64,000 nt of DNA from an uncultured Alistipes sp. (lineage in GTDB: Bacteria; Bacteroidota; Bacteroidia; Bacteroidales; Rikenellaceae): the NCBI GenBank assembly GCA_944321955.1, contig CALUNG010000002.1, positions 62,001-126,000 of the forward strand. Reading direction: 5' to 3'. A program made the position numbers and the translations under genes. Positions 36,707 through 45,453 of this stretch are shown in pieces. The first letter of the stretch is position 1. Each line of letters opens with the position of its first letter. The notes under the pieces are model-generated. The model saw only the letters and a program-made list of their open reading frames with translations. It did no database searches and was not told the DNA's origin.

Positions 36707-37741
36707 TCAATATTTTACCTCACACTCGACATTCATACCGGCACGCAGACGTGCCATGTCGGTACTGTCGTTATCATCCGTAAACTCGATACGTACCGGT
36801 ATGCGCTGTTCGACCTTGACGAAGTTACCGGCGGAGTTGTCCTGGGGTATCAGCGAGAAACTTGCACCCGTAGCGCGCGATATGGACCTGACAACGCCCG
36901 AAAATACCACGTCGGGAACGGCATCAACCTTTATCTCTACGTTTTGACCTTCGGCGATATTGGCCGTCTGCGTCTCCTTGTAGTTGGCAACGATCCAGAT
37001 GTCGTTTGCGTCCACTATGTCCACAATCGTCTGTCCGGGCTGGATCAACTGTCCCTCCTGGATGTTCTTGCGACCGGTTGTACCATCGCACGGAGCGATT
37101 ATCACGGTGTACGAAAGGTTCAGACGTGCCAGATCGAGTGCCGCCTCGGCGAGCTTGATGCCGGCCTCGGTCTGATCGAGACGCTGCGTCTGCTCCTGCT
37201 TCATCAGCGAGGTGGATCTGCGTTGACGCAACAGCAGTTCATAACGGGCTTTCGATGCATCGTAAGTGGTTTTCTTTGCATCGTACTGCTGACGTGTAAC
37301 GGCCTCCTGCCTGAAAAGATTCTCGTAACGTTTGTATTCGCGTTCGGCATTCTCCATCAGCACGCGGGCCTCTTCGATTCCGGCATCGGATACCGAGATG
37401 TTGTTGTCCGCAGCGGTTATGGATGTAACCATGGCCGAATTTCCCGAAAGAGCATTGCGGTAATCCGCCTCGGCCTGGGCAAGACGATAACGATACTCGG
37501 TATCTTCGATCAAGGCAAGCGTATCACCCTTGTGCACGGTCTGGTACTCGTCGAAAAAGATGCGCTGGACAAATCCCTGCACTCGCGAGTTGACGGGAAC
37601 GATCAACTGTTTAATCTGGGCATTGTCCGTGTACTCGACACGTCCAAGATGTACGAATCGCGATGCAACCCATACGATGCCGCACAATATCAGCACAACG
37701 ACTACAACGTTGTAGATCAACTTTTTGGTTTGGTATTTCAT
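36707..37741 (-). CDS. HlyD/EmrA-family periplasmic adaptor protein
   Basis: 344 residues. N-terminal membrane helix (about 8-26), EYTDNAQIKQLIVPVNSRVQGFV as the first half of the lipoyl domain (the TDNA motif is typical of EmrA), a long coiled-coil hairpin (about 85-210), IIAPCDGTTGRKNIQEGQLIQPGQ as the second half, and a beta-barrel. It bridges the MFS pump and the TolC duct. It is the middle gene of the three-gene operon. Confidence 0.95.
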   Translation of the reverse strand: MKYQTKKLIYNVVVVVLILCGIVWVASRFVHLGRVEYTDNAQIKQLIVPVNSRVQGFVQRIFFDEYQTVHKGDTLALIEDTEYRYRLAQAEADYRNALSGNSAMVTSITAADNNISVSDAGIEEARVLMENAEREYKRYENLFRQEAVTRQQYDAKKTTYDASKARYELLLRQRRSTSLMKQEQTQRLDQTEAGIKLAEAALDLARLNLSYTVIIAPCDGTTGRKNIQEGQLIQPGQTIVDIVDANDIWIVANYKETQTANIAEGQNVEIKVDAVPDVVFSGVVRSISRATGASFSLIPQDNSAGNFVKVEQRIPVRIEFTDDNDSTDMARLRAGMNVECEVKY

Positions 37742-37762
37742 GGTTTCTGGATTTTGATCGGT

Positions 37763-39088
37763 TTATAGATTTCCGGCGGCCTTCCTGAGCCTGTAATAAT
37801 TGAAAAGCACGTTTATGCGGGCATTGGCCACATCGAGTTCGGCACTCAGTTTCGAGTTGCTGGCATCGAGCATGTCGGTGATAAGGGCCAGATCATTCAG
37901 GTAGCGGTTTTCGATGACCTCATAGTTCTCGGTGGCCAGTTCGAGGTTGGTTTCATACATTTCGCAGGTCGTAAATGCCTCCGTAAGGCGCACGTATGCA
38001 TCCTTCACGCCGGTCTGCACCTGATCCTGCACAAGGCGCTCGGCTTCGGCGGCACGGTCTACGGCATACTTTGCGCGGCGAATGTTCTTTCCGGCCTTGT
38101 AGAGCGATCCGATGTTGAACTTGAACCCTACGCCGGCGAACCAGTAGTTGAAGTTCTTGTTGATCGGCGGGACCTCAATCGTGATCGGTCCGTCGAGGTG
38201 ATCGCCGGCGAACACCGAGAATGCAGGTATGCGCTCCGAACGTGCCAGCTTGACTCCGTATTCCGACTGGTTGACGGCGATGCGGGCCTGCTTCAATACC
38301 GGTGACTCTTCGGTTGCGGTCTGCTGCCATTGCATCTCGGAGAGAAGCTGCGGCATGTCGTTCAACATGGTCGAATCCGGCACGATAACGCTATCATGCG
38401 GCAAACCGAGAGTGGTAATCAATCGATTGTTTATGATTATGCGGCTGTTCTCGACCTGCGTAAGGGCAAGTTCGAGCGTCTGCAGCTGAAGTTCGTAACG
38501 GGTAATGTCGTTCTTAATGGCCAGACCCTCACGATGCTTTGCACGGATATCTGACAGAAGCCTCCGCGTCTGTTCAATGTTTTTGCGATAGACGGCCGAC
38601 TGGTTGCCGAGTTTGTAGAGTTCGAGAAAATCGCCTACCAACAGAAAACGTATGTCCTGCCTGTTGCGTTCAGTATCGAGTTTGGCCTTCCTGTAGTTGA
38701 GTTCGGCCATGGCGATGTTGCTCGACACGGCACCGCCGGCGTATACCACCTGCGAAGCCTCCAGAGCAAAGTTGTTTCCGAAGTGAGGCATAGGGGCATT
38801 CATTCCATTCGAGAAGTTGCGGTCGGCCATCCATCCGTCGCCGAGATAACTTGCCGATGCAGAGAATTCGACAGAAGGCAAACGGTCATTGCGTGCTGTA
38901 CGAACCGACTGTTCGGCCTCGTTTTCGTAGATTTCGTATGTCCTTATGCTTTTACTGTTGGCATCTGCCAGTTCGAACATCTGCTCGACCGTAAGCATGT
39001 AACTGTTTTGCTGTCGGTCTTGCGCTGATGCACACACGGATATGCCCATCAAGGACAGAATGAACACAACCGTAACTCTTTTTCCCAT
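37763..39088 (-). CDS. TolC-family outer membrane efflux protein
   Basis: 441 residues. Signal peptide (about 1-22, ending ASAQ) and two OEP repeats of long amphipathic helices (YMLTVEQMFELADANSKSIR opens the first). First gene of the minus-strand efflux operon, divergent from an AraC-family regulator 134 bases away. ATG at 39088 starts the signal peptide; a longer upstream frame has no signal sequence. No clean promoter element was found for this operon, which would fit activation by the divergent regulator. Confidence 0.94.
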   Translation of the reverse strand: MGKRVTVVFILSLMGISVCASAQDRQQNSYMLTVEQMFELADANSKSIRTYEIYENEAEQSVRTARNDRLPSVEFSASASYLGDGWMADRNFSNGMNAPMPHFGNNFALEASQVVYAGGAVSSNIAMAELNYRKAKLDTERNRQDIRFLLVGDFLELYKLGNQSAVYRKNIEQTRRLLSDIRAKHREGLAIKNDITRYELQLQTLELALTQVENSRIIINNRLITTLGLPHDSVIVPDSTMLNDMPQLLSEMQWQQTATEESPVLKQARIAVNQSEYGVKLARSERIPAFSVFAGDHLDGPITIEVPPINKNFNYWFAGVGFKFNIGSLYKAGKNIRRAKYAVDRAAEAERLVQDQVQTGVKDAYVRLTEAFTTCEMYETNLELATENYEVIENRYLNDLALITDMLDASNSKLSAELDVANARINVLFNYYRLRKAAGNL

Positions 39089-39168
39089 AAACGTGTTGAT
39101 TTTGACGCTGCAAATGTCGCCAAAACCGCGTTCCCGCGAAAAATCCAAAATACACAAAATTGGTTTAA

Positions 39169-39200
39169 TTTGGACATTACATGCTTTTCATGTATATTTG
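39169..39200 (+). promoter_or_regulatory. Promoter of the AraC-family gene
   Basis: TTTG (39169-39172), 20 bases, TATATTTG (39193-39200), 22 bases before the start codon. Confidence 0.7.
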
Positions 39201-39222
39201 CAGCATATAACATACTATCCAA

Positions 39223-40119
39223 ATGAAACCCGCGCAACCTGTCATAAGGAGCATATCCGAAATTGCGGCCTCGATCGGCCGGAATGATCCAGTGCGGCGG
39301 ACTGTCGACTGTCAACGGCTCAATGCGAATGATGCCGTCCGCATGTTTTCCGTCGAATCGTACATCGATGCTGCTACCGCCATACTCATCGAGGAGGGCA
39401 GGGGAGAGATGCATATCAATGATAAGATGTATGAACTGCAGACTGGAACCGTCATATTGATATCGGTAGCACACCTGTGCCGCATGGATAGTTGTTCGGA
39501 AGACTTCAGGTGCATCTACATGATGGCCAGCGAGGAGTTCATGAACCAGATGGATGCCACCGACATGATATATCGCCGCATAAAATACGGAGCACGGCTA
39601 TACAATACGCCCGTAATACAACTCGACGCCGACGACACGGCCAGGATCAGCTCACGCCTCGAGGCCGTAAATGATGCGATTGAGGACATGCTCCATCTCT
39701 ACCGCAACGAGGTAATACTGAACCGCCTGTTCGCGTTCTATCTCGACATGAGCGACATAATCGATCGCCGCGAGTTGTCGCCCGTCGATACCGCACGCGA
39801 TCAGGGTATCGTCAAGTCATTCATAGAATTGCTTGTCGCCAACTATCGTCGTGAACACAAGGTCGAGTTCTACTCTTCGAGGCTGAACATATCGGACCAC
39901 TATCTTACGCTGATAGTCAAGCGAATAACCGGGCAGAGCGCCTCGGATTTCATCTTCGGTATGCTGTACAGCGATGCCCGTGCGCTGCTTTCGTCGTCGC
40001 AGATGTCGATACAGGAGATAACGTCGCTGCTCAACTTCTCCGACCAGTCGGCATTCGGCAAATTCTTCAAACGCAAATCGGGCATGTCACCGCTCGACTA
40101 CCGCAAACGTCAGCAATAA
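39223..40119 (+). CDS. AraC-family transcriptional regulator
   Basis: 298 residues. An N-terminal cupin-like sensing domain (about 20-150) and a C-terminal double helix-turn-helix (about 200-298): NISDHYLTLIVKRITGQSASDFI and MSIQEITSLLNFSDQSAFGKFFKRKSGMSPLDYRKRQ, the standard AraC signature. It is divergent from the TolC-HlyD-MFS operon and is the likely regulator of it, with the inducer probably an efflux substrate; this is inference from position. Confidence 0.93.
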   Translation: MKPAQPVIRSISEIAASIGRNDPVRRTVDCQRLNANDAVRMFSVESYIDAATAILIEEGRGEMHINDKMYELQTGTVILISVAHLCRMDSCSEDFRCIYMMASEEFMNQMDATDMIYRRIKYGARLYNTPVIQLDADDTARISSRLEAVNDAIEDMLHLYRNEVILNRLFAFYLDMSDIIDRRELSPVDTARDQGIVKSFIELLVANYRREHKVEFYSSRLNISDHYLTLIVKRITGQSASDFIFGMLYSDARALLSSSQMSIQEITSLLNFSDQSAFGKFFKRKSGMSPLDYRKRQQ

Positions 40120-40127
40120 AACAAGGA

Positions 40128-40153
40128 GGCGGAACCACTTCGGTGATTCCGCC
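40128..40153. terminator. Bidirectional terminator between the AraC and S1/P1 nuclease genes
   Basis: GGCGGAACCAC-TTCG-GTGATTCCGCC: 11-base stem with one mismatch closed by a stable C(UUCG)G loop. Confidence 0.8.
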
Positions 40154-40175
40154 AAATTTCAATCGGCCAGGGCTG

Positions 40176-40952
40176 TTATCTATCGGCATATATGTCGTTG
40201 AGCAACCTGGCAAGCCTGTGCCCGCCGCGCACGAGCTGTCGTTCCACCACCGGCGTATACCTTGCAATGTAATCATACGATACCACGCTCTTGGGTGGGG
40301 TGTCTCGGTACACCTCCGTACAGATATCGAATGTCTCCTTGAACCAGTCGACAGGCTCACCGGCAACCGTTGCCGCCTTCTCGTCATCAGTCAGGCGGTC
40401 GATCTGGCTTTGCCACTCGGTATATCCCCACCTGTGGGCAGCCTCGACAAGCGACGTGTCCCATACCGAGTGCAGATTGGTCTTCTCCGAAAAGAAACGT
40501 ACAGGAATACGGTTGCCGCCCAGATCCGACAAATAGCCCGCATGCATGGGACAATGCATGTCGCCGACAAGATGTATCAACATCTTGAGATACAACGCCT
40601 CCGTTTCGGCATCGACATCTCCGGCCTTCAGTTTGGCAACGATATCCGTTACGGCCGAAACCACGTCGCCCTTACGGTTCCGCGGCATTGTCTCGAATGT
40701 CAGCCCTTCGTCCACATTGGCATAATGCCACGTCTTCGTATATGCATACTCGGGAGTATGACTCGCATTGTCGAGCCAGTTGGCGTGATACACGAGCGAA
40801 TGTCCGCCCAAAGCCTTCACAACCTTGCGATAGACTTCAGGAGTGAGATTGCACTCGGCAATATACGCCGTAACGTCGTGCCCCTTCTGCCCCCAGCCGA
40901 ACGACTGGGCGAAGACCGGCAGCATCATGAACAATATGACAATCTTCTTCAT
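40176..40952 (-). CDS. S1/P1-type nuclease, exported
   Basis: 258 residues. The signal peptide (1-19) is followed directly by WGQKGHD; in S1/P1 nucleases the mature N-terminal Trp and the His five residues later (here W20 and H25) bind zinc. Further zinc-site motifs are HLVGDMHCPMHAG and the downstream HSVWD. It cleaves single-stranded nucleic acids and 3'-nucleotides, probably in the periplasm, for nutrient phosphate or nucleoside supply. ATG at 40952 was chosen from the signal peptide. It lies 5 bases after rho and may be co-transcribed. Confidence 0.93.
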   Translation of the reverse strand: MKKIVILFMMLPVFAQSFGWGQKGHDVTAYIAECNLTPEVYRKVVKALGGHSLVYHANWLDNASHTPEYAYTKTWHYANVDEGLTFETMPRNRKGDVVSAVTDIVAKLKAGDVDAETEALYLKMLIHLVGDMHCPMHAGYLSDLGGNRIPVRFFSEKTNLHSVWDTSLVEAAHRWGYTEWQSQIDRLTDDEKAATVAGEPVDWFKETFDICTEVYRDTPPKSVVSYDYIARYTPVVERQLVRGGHRLARLLNDIYADR

Positions 40953-40957
40953 CCGCG

Positions 40958-42631
40958 CTACTGGTTCATCGTTGCCAGGAACTCTTCGTTCGAATCGGTC
41001 AGATTCATCTGTTTCTGGAGGAACTCCATGGCCTCCACGGTAGTCATGTCCGACAGATATTTGCGCAGCACCCACGTGCGGTTCATGACATCGCGCGACA
41101 ACAGCAGATCCTCGCGACGAGTTCCAGAAGCAATGACATCGACGGCAGGGTAGATACGCTTGTTGGCGAGTTTGCGGTCGAGCTGCAACTCCATGTTGCC
41201 GGTACCCTTGAACTCCTCGAAGATCACCTCGTCCATTTTCGATCCCGTATCTATAAGGGCTGTGGCAATGATAGTCAGTGATCCCTTCTCCTCGGTATTA
41301 CGGGCTGCACCGAAGAAGCGTTTGGGTTTGTGCAGCGCATTGGCATCGACACCGCCAGACAGTACCTTGCCCGATGCCGGCTGCACAGAGTTGTATGCAC
41401 GCGCCAGACGCGTTATCGAGTCGAGGAAGATCACCACATCATGGCCGCATTCGACCATACGTTTCGCTTTCTCGAGCACCATCTCGGCCACCTTGACATG
41501 GCGCGACGCCTGCTCGTCGAATGTCGATGCGACAACTTCGGCCTTGACGTTGCGGGCCATTTCGGTCACCTCCTCGGGTCGTTCGTCGATAAGCAGCACG
41601 ATCATGTAGACCTCGGGATGGTTATCAGCTATGGCATTTGCTATCGACTGCAGCAGCATCGTCTTACCGGTCTTGGGCTGCGCCACGATCAAACCGCGCT
41701 GTCCCTTGCCGATAGGCGAAAAGAGATCCACCACGCGATTCGACAGATTGTTGTGACCGTTGCCCGTAAGGTTGAACTTCTCGCTCGGGAACAGCGGTGT
41801 CATGTATTCGAACTGCACACGGTCGCGGATATATTCCGGAGCGAGTCCGTTTATCTCGGTAACCTTGACCAGCGGGAAATACTTTTCACCCTCCTTCGGA
41901 GGACGGATTACACCGCATACCGTATCGCCTGACTTGAGACCGAACAACTTGATCTGCGACGGCGAGACATATATGTCATCGGGCGAGTTGAGATAGTTGT
42001 AGTCGGCAGAACGCAGAAATCCGTATCCGTCGGGAATGATTTCAAGCACGCCTTCGCCTGCAATCTCACCGGTAAAGTCATCCTTGGTAACAACCTCATT
42101 CCTGGAAGTCTCCTCAGCATGCTTCTGTTCCTGTTGCTCATGTACGGCAGCCGCATTTTCAACCTCGGTAGCCTTGTTTTCGTGCTCTGCGTTATTGAAA
42201 GGAAGTGTCTCATTGGACTTGCTCTCTTCAACAACAGCCGACTTGGGCTTGCGGCCGCGACGTTTCGGTTGTACGACTGCCTGAGCGGCAGCGTCACCAT
42301 TCTCTTCCACGGTATGTATCGGTTCGGCAACAGGTTTTTCCACTGATTGCGCCGGCTCTTCGTGTGCCTGCGGAGCGGCTTTGGGAGCTCCGCCCACCTT
42401 TACCCCGCTCATACGGGGACGACGCCCGCGTTTGGCCGGCTGTGCTGCCGGTTGTTCCATAGGTTTTTCGGCTGTATTGCCATCGTTGGAGGGCTCTTCA
42501 GCGGTTGCCACTTCCATTATTTTGGCAATAAGGGCCTTTTTCTTCAACGAGGTATCGGCGATTCCCAACACCTTGCCAATCTCGCGCAATTCGGCAATCG
42601 TTTTGCCCTCGAGCGCAGCTAAATCTTGCAT
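40958..42631 (-). CDS. rho: Transcription termination factor Rho with N-terminal insertion
   Basis: 557 residues against about 420 for E. coli Rho. Order: Rho_N helical domain (about 1-45), a disordered Ala/Pro/Glu/Lys-rich insertion (about 46-185) holding two AT-hook-like motifs (RGRRP 68-72, RGRKP 125-129), the cold-shock RNA-binding domain (about 188-262) and the RecA-like ATPase with Walker A AQPKTGKT (317-324), then [10 protein letters not shown] and [13 protein letters not shown]. It is an RNA-dependent helicase ending transcription. Long insertions are known in Bacteroidetes Rho. A leader of about 70 bases precedes it. Confidence 0.97.
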   Translation of the reverse strand: MQDLAALEGKTIAELREIGKVLGIADTSLKKKALIAKIMEVATAEEPSNDGNTAEKPMEQPAAQPAKRGRRPRMSGVKVGGAPKAAPQAHEEPAQSVEKPVAEPIHTVEENGDAAAQAVVQPKRRGRKPKSAVVEESKSNETLPFNNAEHENKATEVENAAAVHEQQEQKHAEETSRNEVVTKDDFTGEIAGEGVLEIIPDGYGFLRSADYNYLNSPDDIYVSPSQIKLFGLKSGDTVCGVIRPPKEGEKYFPLVKVTEINGLAPEYIRDRVQFEYMTPLFPSEKFNLTGNGHNNLSNRVVDLFSPIGKGQRGLIVAQPKTGKTMLLQSIANAIADNHPEVYMIVLLIDERPEEVTEMARNVKAEVVASTFDEQASRHVKVAEMVLEKAKRMVECGHDVVIFLDSITRLARAYNSVQPASGKVLSGGVDANALHKPKRFFGAARNTEEKGSLTIIATALIDTGSKMDEVIFEEFKGTGNMELQLDRKLANKRIYPAVDVIASGTRREDLLLSRDVMNRTWVLRKYLSDMTTVEAMEFLQKQMNLTDSNEEFLATMNQ

Positions 42632-42670
42632 ATTTTTCGGTTAAGCGTTAAATATAATCGTGATTTCAAG

Positions 42671-42688
42671 AGTGGTCGGACGACCGCT
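42671..42688 (-). promoter_or_regulatory. Hairpin in the rho leader
   Basis: AGTGGTC / GACCGCT arms with a GGAC loop (one G-U pair) inside the untranslated leader, about 20 bases after the expected transcription start. It could stabilise the leader or take part in autoregulation; no U tract follows. Confidence 0.4.
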
Positions 42689-42705
42689 TTTCTGAATTAC
42701 GGGTA

Positions 42706-42735
42706 CAAAGATAGTGCATTTTTTGAGAAATCAAA
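42706..42735 (-). promoter_or_regulatory. Promoter of rho
   Basis: On the minus strand TTTG (42735-42732), 18 bases, TATCTTTG (42713-42706); the start codon is 74 bases away. Confidence 0.7.
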
Positions 42736-42788
42736 ACCCTGAATGCCCGAATGCAGTAGAAAAAAGCATTATTTTATCGGTATATAAA

Positions 42789-42820
42789 CAAAAAAAGGAA
42801 GAATCCAACGGATTTTTCCT
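42789..42820 (-). terminator. Terminator of tRNA-Leu
   Basis: AGGAAAAATCC / GGATTCTTCCT stem (one mismatch, arms 42810-42820 and 42796-42806) followed by a run of U on the minus strand. Confidence 0.8.
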
Positions 42821-42836
42821 GCATTATTTACGATCG

Positions 42837-42922
42837 TACTCGAAGCCGGGGTCGAACCGGCACGGCCATTACTGGCCACAGGATTTTAAGTCCGGCGTGT
42901 CTACCTATTCCACCATTCGAGC
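42837..42922 (-). tRNA. tRNA-Leu(UAA)
   Basis: 86-base class II tRNA with a long variable arm (TGGCCAGTAATGGCC region). The anticodon loop is CTTAAAA, anticodon TAA, and the T loop is TTCGACC. The acceptor GCTCGAA pairs with TTCGAGT, with G1-U72 at the end. The anticodon stem CCGGA/TCCTG has one C-U mismatch (28:42). CCA is not encoded. It reads UUA and UUG codons. Confidence 0.9.
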
Positions 42923-42946
42923 GACACAGCCTCTTGCGAAGCGTTG

Positions 42947-42978
42947 CAAAAATAGCACTTTATATTGTATTATCCAAA
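42947..42978 (-). promoter_or_regulatory. Promoter of tRNA-Leu inside the end of miaA
   Basis: On the minus strand TTTG (42978-42975), 20 bases, TATTTTTG (42954-42947); the -33 element lies within the last codons of miaA. Confidence 0.65.
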
Positions 42979-43865
42979 ACATATTTCACCATGGCGTCGA
43001 ACTCACCGTTCGCGAACCAGCGTATTTCTTTGTCGCGCCGGAACCACGTCAGCTGACGCTTGGCATAACGTCTGGTATTGCGTTTGATCAATTCGACCGC
43101 CTCGTCACGCGATATCTTGCCGTCGAAAAAGTCAAACAGCTCCTTGTATCCGACCGTCTGCAGCGAATTGAGTTGACGATATGGATACACCGCGCGAGCC
43201 TCTTCCTCGAGACCTGCGGCCATCATGGCGTCGACACGGCGGTTGATACGGTCATACAACTCTTCGCGCGGCATGTCGATGCCTGTCTTTATTATCTTGA
43301 AATCACGCTTGCGGCGTATTCCCGTGCGCAACGACGAATATGGACGCCCGGTCTGGAGACACACTTCGACAGCCCGAAGAACACGTGCAGGATTGTTACG
43401 ATCAACAGCCTCGTAATATTCCGGATCGAGACGCTGCAACTCTTCGAGCAGCGACGGCAGGCCTTCGCGCCCGAGGCGATTGTTCAACTCCCCGCGTAAT
43501 GTTTCATCGGCATGCGGAAGATCGTCCATACCTTCGCACAAGGCACGCACATACAGGCCCGAACCTCCGACAGCAATAACCGTATCGTGTTTTTCGAATA
43601 AATCGTTCAAAAGATCCAGCGCACGAACTTCATATTCACCGCAGCTGAAATTCTCGCTTATGTCATGGGTAGCGATAAAGTGGTGTTCGACAGCAGCGAG
43701 CTGTTCGGCCGACGGTTGAGCAGTGCCTATCGGCAACCCGCGATATATCTGCCGCGAGTCGGTCGATATGACGGGCGCGCCGAACCTCTCGGCGAGACGA
43801 ATACTCAAGTCCGTCTTGCCGGATCCGGTAGCGCCCACAAGCACTATCAGACGCCTAATACTCAT
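42960..43865 (-). CDS. miaA: tRNA dimethylallyltransferase
   Basis: 301 residues. P-loop GATGSGKT (11-18), STDSRQIYRGLPIGTAQ (substrate binding), AVGGSGLYVRAL, and the C-terminal RRYAKRQLTWFRRD motif are all MiaA signatures. It adds the dimethylallyl group to A37 of tRNAs reading UNN codons. The next gene downstream is tRNA-Leu(UAA), with A37 next to its anticodon and so a natural substrate. Its start overlaps the preceding gene by 11 bases. Confidence 0.97.
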   Translation of the reverse strand: MSIRRLIVLVGATGSGKTDLSIRLAERFGAPVISTDSRQIYRGLPIGTAQPSAEQLAAVEHHFIATHDISENFSCGEYEVRALDLLNDLFEKHDTVIAVGGSGLYVRALCEGMDDLPHADETLRGELNNRLGREGLPSLLEELQRLDPEYYEAVDRNNPARVLRAVEVCLQTGRPYSSLRTGIRRKRDFKIIKTGIDMPREELYDRINRRVDAMMAAGLEEEARAVYPYRQLNSLQTVGYKELFDFFDGKISRDEAVELIKRNTRRYAKRQLTWFRRDKEIRWFANGEFDAMVKYVLDNTI

Positions 43866-44355
43866 CGTCGTAGTTGTCGTCGCCTTCGAAATCGTTGAAG
43901 TCGCCCATCATCTCCTTGAATATCGAGCCTTCATCCGCGCTGACGGCATCTGGATCGTATTGATCCGGTGCAGGGGCATTTTCAAACATCACACGCGGGT
44001 ATTCAAATCCCTTCTCTGGTTTCTTTGCCCCGGTAAGTTCAAGGTAGAAGGCCCTGTCGGCAAACATGTCGAACAGATATATGAGACGATCGCGATTGTT
44101 GTGAATGATCTGACCGAGGGTAATATCGCCCATGGGGGACGTAAACCCGTTCTCTTCACCCATATCCTCAGCCGTATATTCGTGTATCTTTTCCCAACGG
44201 TCATCGGCCGTAAAGAACGACGCCATGCAGTTGTCGTACCCGAGCGAATCGAGTATGAACTTGTGGAAATCATACAGAGTCATATCGTACATCACCTCGT
44301 AATCGCGTACGAAATTGTCATTCTCATCGCTGAGCATGCGGAATTGGAAAACCAT
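43855..44355 (-). CDS. PRiA4_ORF3-like protein (IS1096 passenger TnpR-like family)
   Basis: About 166-168 residues. The segment VFQFRMLSDENDNFVRDYEVMYDMTLYDFHKFILDSLGY matches the start of the plasmid pRiA4b ORF-3 family (also named IS1096 passenger TnpR), found widely in chromosomes and of unknown function. The C-terminus is very acidic (EGDDNYDDEY). ATG at 44355 or 44361 (two residues longer) both fit. Despite the family name, there is no mobile element here; the gene overlaps miaA by 11 bases and is co-transcribed with it. Confidence 0.82.
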   Translation of the reverse strand: MVFQFRMLSDENDNFVRDYEVMYDMTLYDFHKFILDSLGYDNCMASFFTADDRWEKIHEYTAEDMGEENGFTSPMGDITLGQIIHNNRDRLIYLFDMFADRAFYLELTGAKKPEKGFEYPRVMFENAPAPDQYDPDAVSADEGSIFKEMMGDFNDFEGDDNYDDEY

Positions 44356-44384
44356 CGACATAATTCAACTGTTTTAACACTACA

Positions 44385-44392
44385 CAAAGGTA
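44385..44392 (-). promoter_or_regulatory. -7 element for the PRiA4_ORF3/miaA operon
   Basis: TACCTTTG on the minus strand, about 23-29 bases before the start. Confidence 0.5.
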
Positions 44393-44461
44393 AAAATAAA
44401 TAGTTATCCGGAGCATCGCGCGGCAATAATTTTACATGTTCGGTGTATCGTCATTTTTTCG

Positions 44462-44469
44462 TAACTTTG
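44462..44469 (+). promoter_or_regulatory. -7 element for the acyl-CoA reductase gene (possible leaderless start)
   Basis: TAACTTTG ends 5 bases before the ATG at 44475. Confidence 0.6.
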
Positions 44470-44474
44470 CCGCC

Positions 44475-45452
44475 ATGAAAACGGCTGTTGACATATTCAC
44501 GCGACTCGGCGAGCGTCTTGCCGCATTCGGTGCGGACGAGGTATCGAAAAAAGCTATTGAGCAGGCACAACACGAGAACGGGTGGTTCACCCCTGATGAC
44601 ATGAAATATTCGGTCGAGGCCATACGCGAAGAGATGCTCGATGCCGGCAAACTGCAAACGTGGCTTTCGCGGTACGACTGCTCTCGCAGCCGCCATGCCG
44701 ATGTGGCCATCATCATGGCAGGCAACATTCCGCTCGTGGGCTTCTACGATCTGCTGTGCGTCATTACAGCCGGCCACAAGGCCCGTGTCAAACCGTCGAA
44801 CAAGGATCGCGTTCTCATGTCATACATAATCGAACTGCTGCGCGATATTGAACCCGAGATACCGGTATTCGACTACGACCGGAGGCATGTCGACGCCGTC
44901 ATAGCTACCGGCAGCGACAATGCCAACCGCTACTTCAAGGCCGAATACGCCGGTATTCCGTCGCTGTTGCGCGGCAACCGCCATTCCGTAGCCGTACTCT
45001 CGGGACACGAAACGGCAAAGCAGATCGAAGGTCTCAAATCCGACATATTCAGATATTCGGGTCTCGGCTGCCGCAACGTATCGTTGATATTTGTGCCGCG
45101 CGGGTATGATTTCCGTCTTCCCGAAGCTGAGGCAAGCGCAAAATACCGCAACAACTACCTGCAAAACAGGGCTGTACTGGCAATGACCGGACGGACATTC
45201 GAAGATCACGGAAGCTGCGTCACGGTCGAAAGCGACGAGTTTCCGACAGCTCTCAGCCAGATAAATATTGTCCGTTATGACAATATCGGTGAGGTCGAAG
45301 AGTGGCTGCATCGACATGACGATGAACTGCAGTGTGTCGTATCGGAGACAATAGGCCATTCACGCCGTGTCGATTTCGGACGGGCACAACGTCCCGGTCT
45401 GGACGACTGTCCCGACGACAAGGATGTCATGGAGTTCCTGCTTGATCTCTGA
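44475..45452 (+). CDS. Acyl-CoA reductase (LuxC-like)
   Basis: 325 residues of an aldehyde-dehydrogenase-like fold matching the LuxC acyl-CoA reductase family: IMAGNIPLVGFYDLLCVITAGHKARVKPSNKD in the N-terminal half and the likely catalytic cysteine in FRYSGLGCRNVSLIFVP. It would reduce an acyl-CoA or acyl-protein to the aldehyde with NADPH. There are no luciferase genes. Homologues in Bacteroidetes may take part in aryl polyene, wax or plasmalogen-like lipid synthesis; no partner is visible here. The gene converges on the MFS gene with only one base between stops. Confidence 0.88.
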   Translation: MKTAVDIFTRLGERLAAFGADEVSKKAIEQAQHENGWFTPDDMKYSVEAIREEMLDAGKLQTWLSRYDCSRSRHADVAIIMAGNIPLVGFYDLLCVITAGHKARVKPSNKDRVLMSYIIELLRDIEPEIPVFDYDRRHVDAVIATGSDNANRYFKAEYAGIPSLLRGNRHSVAVLSGHETAKQIEGLKSDIFRYSGLGCRNVSLIFVPRGYDFRLPEAEASAKYRNNYLQNRAVLAMTGRTFEDHGSCVTVESDEFPTALSQINIVRYDNIGEVEEWLHRHDDELQCVVSETIGHSRRVDFGRAQRPGLDDCPDDKDVMEFLLDL

Positions 45453-45453
45453 T

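Noticed and set aside
43855-44361. Possible IS1096 remnant because of the family name TnpR passenger
   Set aside because: No transposase, inverted repeats or base composition change; the gene is co-transcribed with miaA.
44475-45452. Bioluminescence or lux operon because of LuxC similarity
   Set aside because: No luxA, luxB, luxD or luxE genes are present; the family is wider than luminescence.
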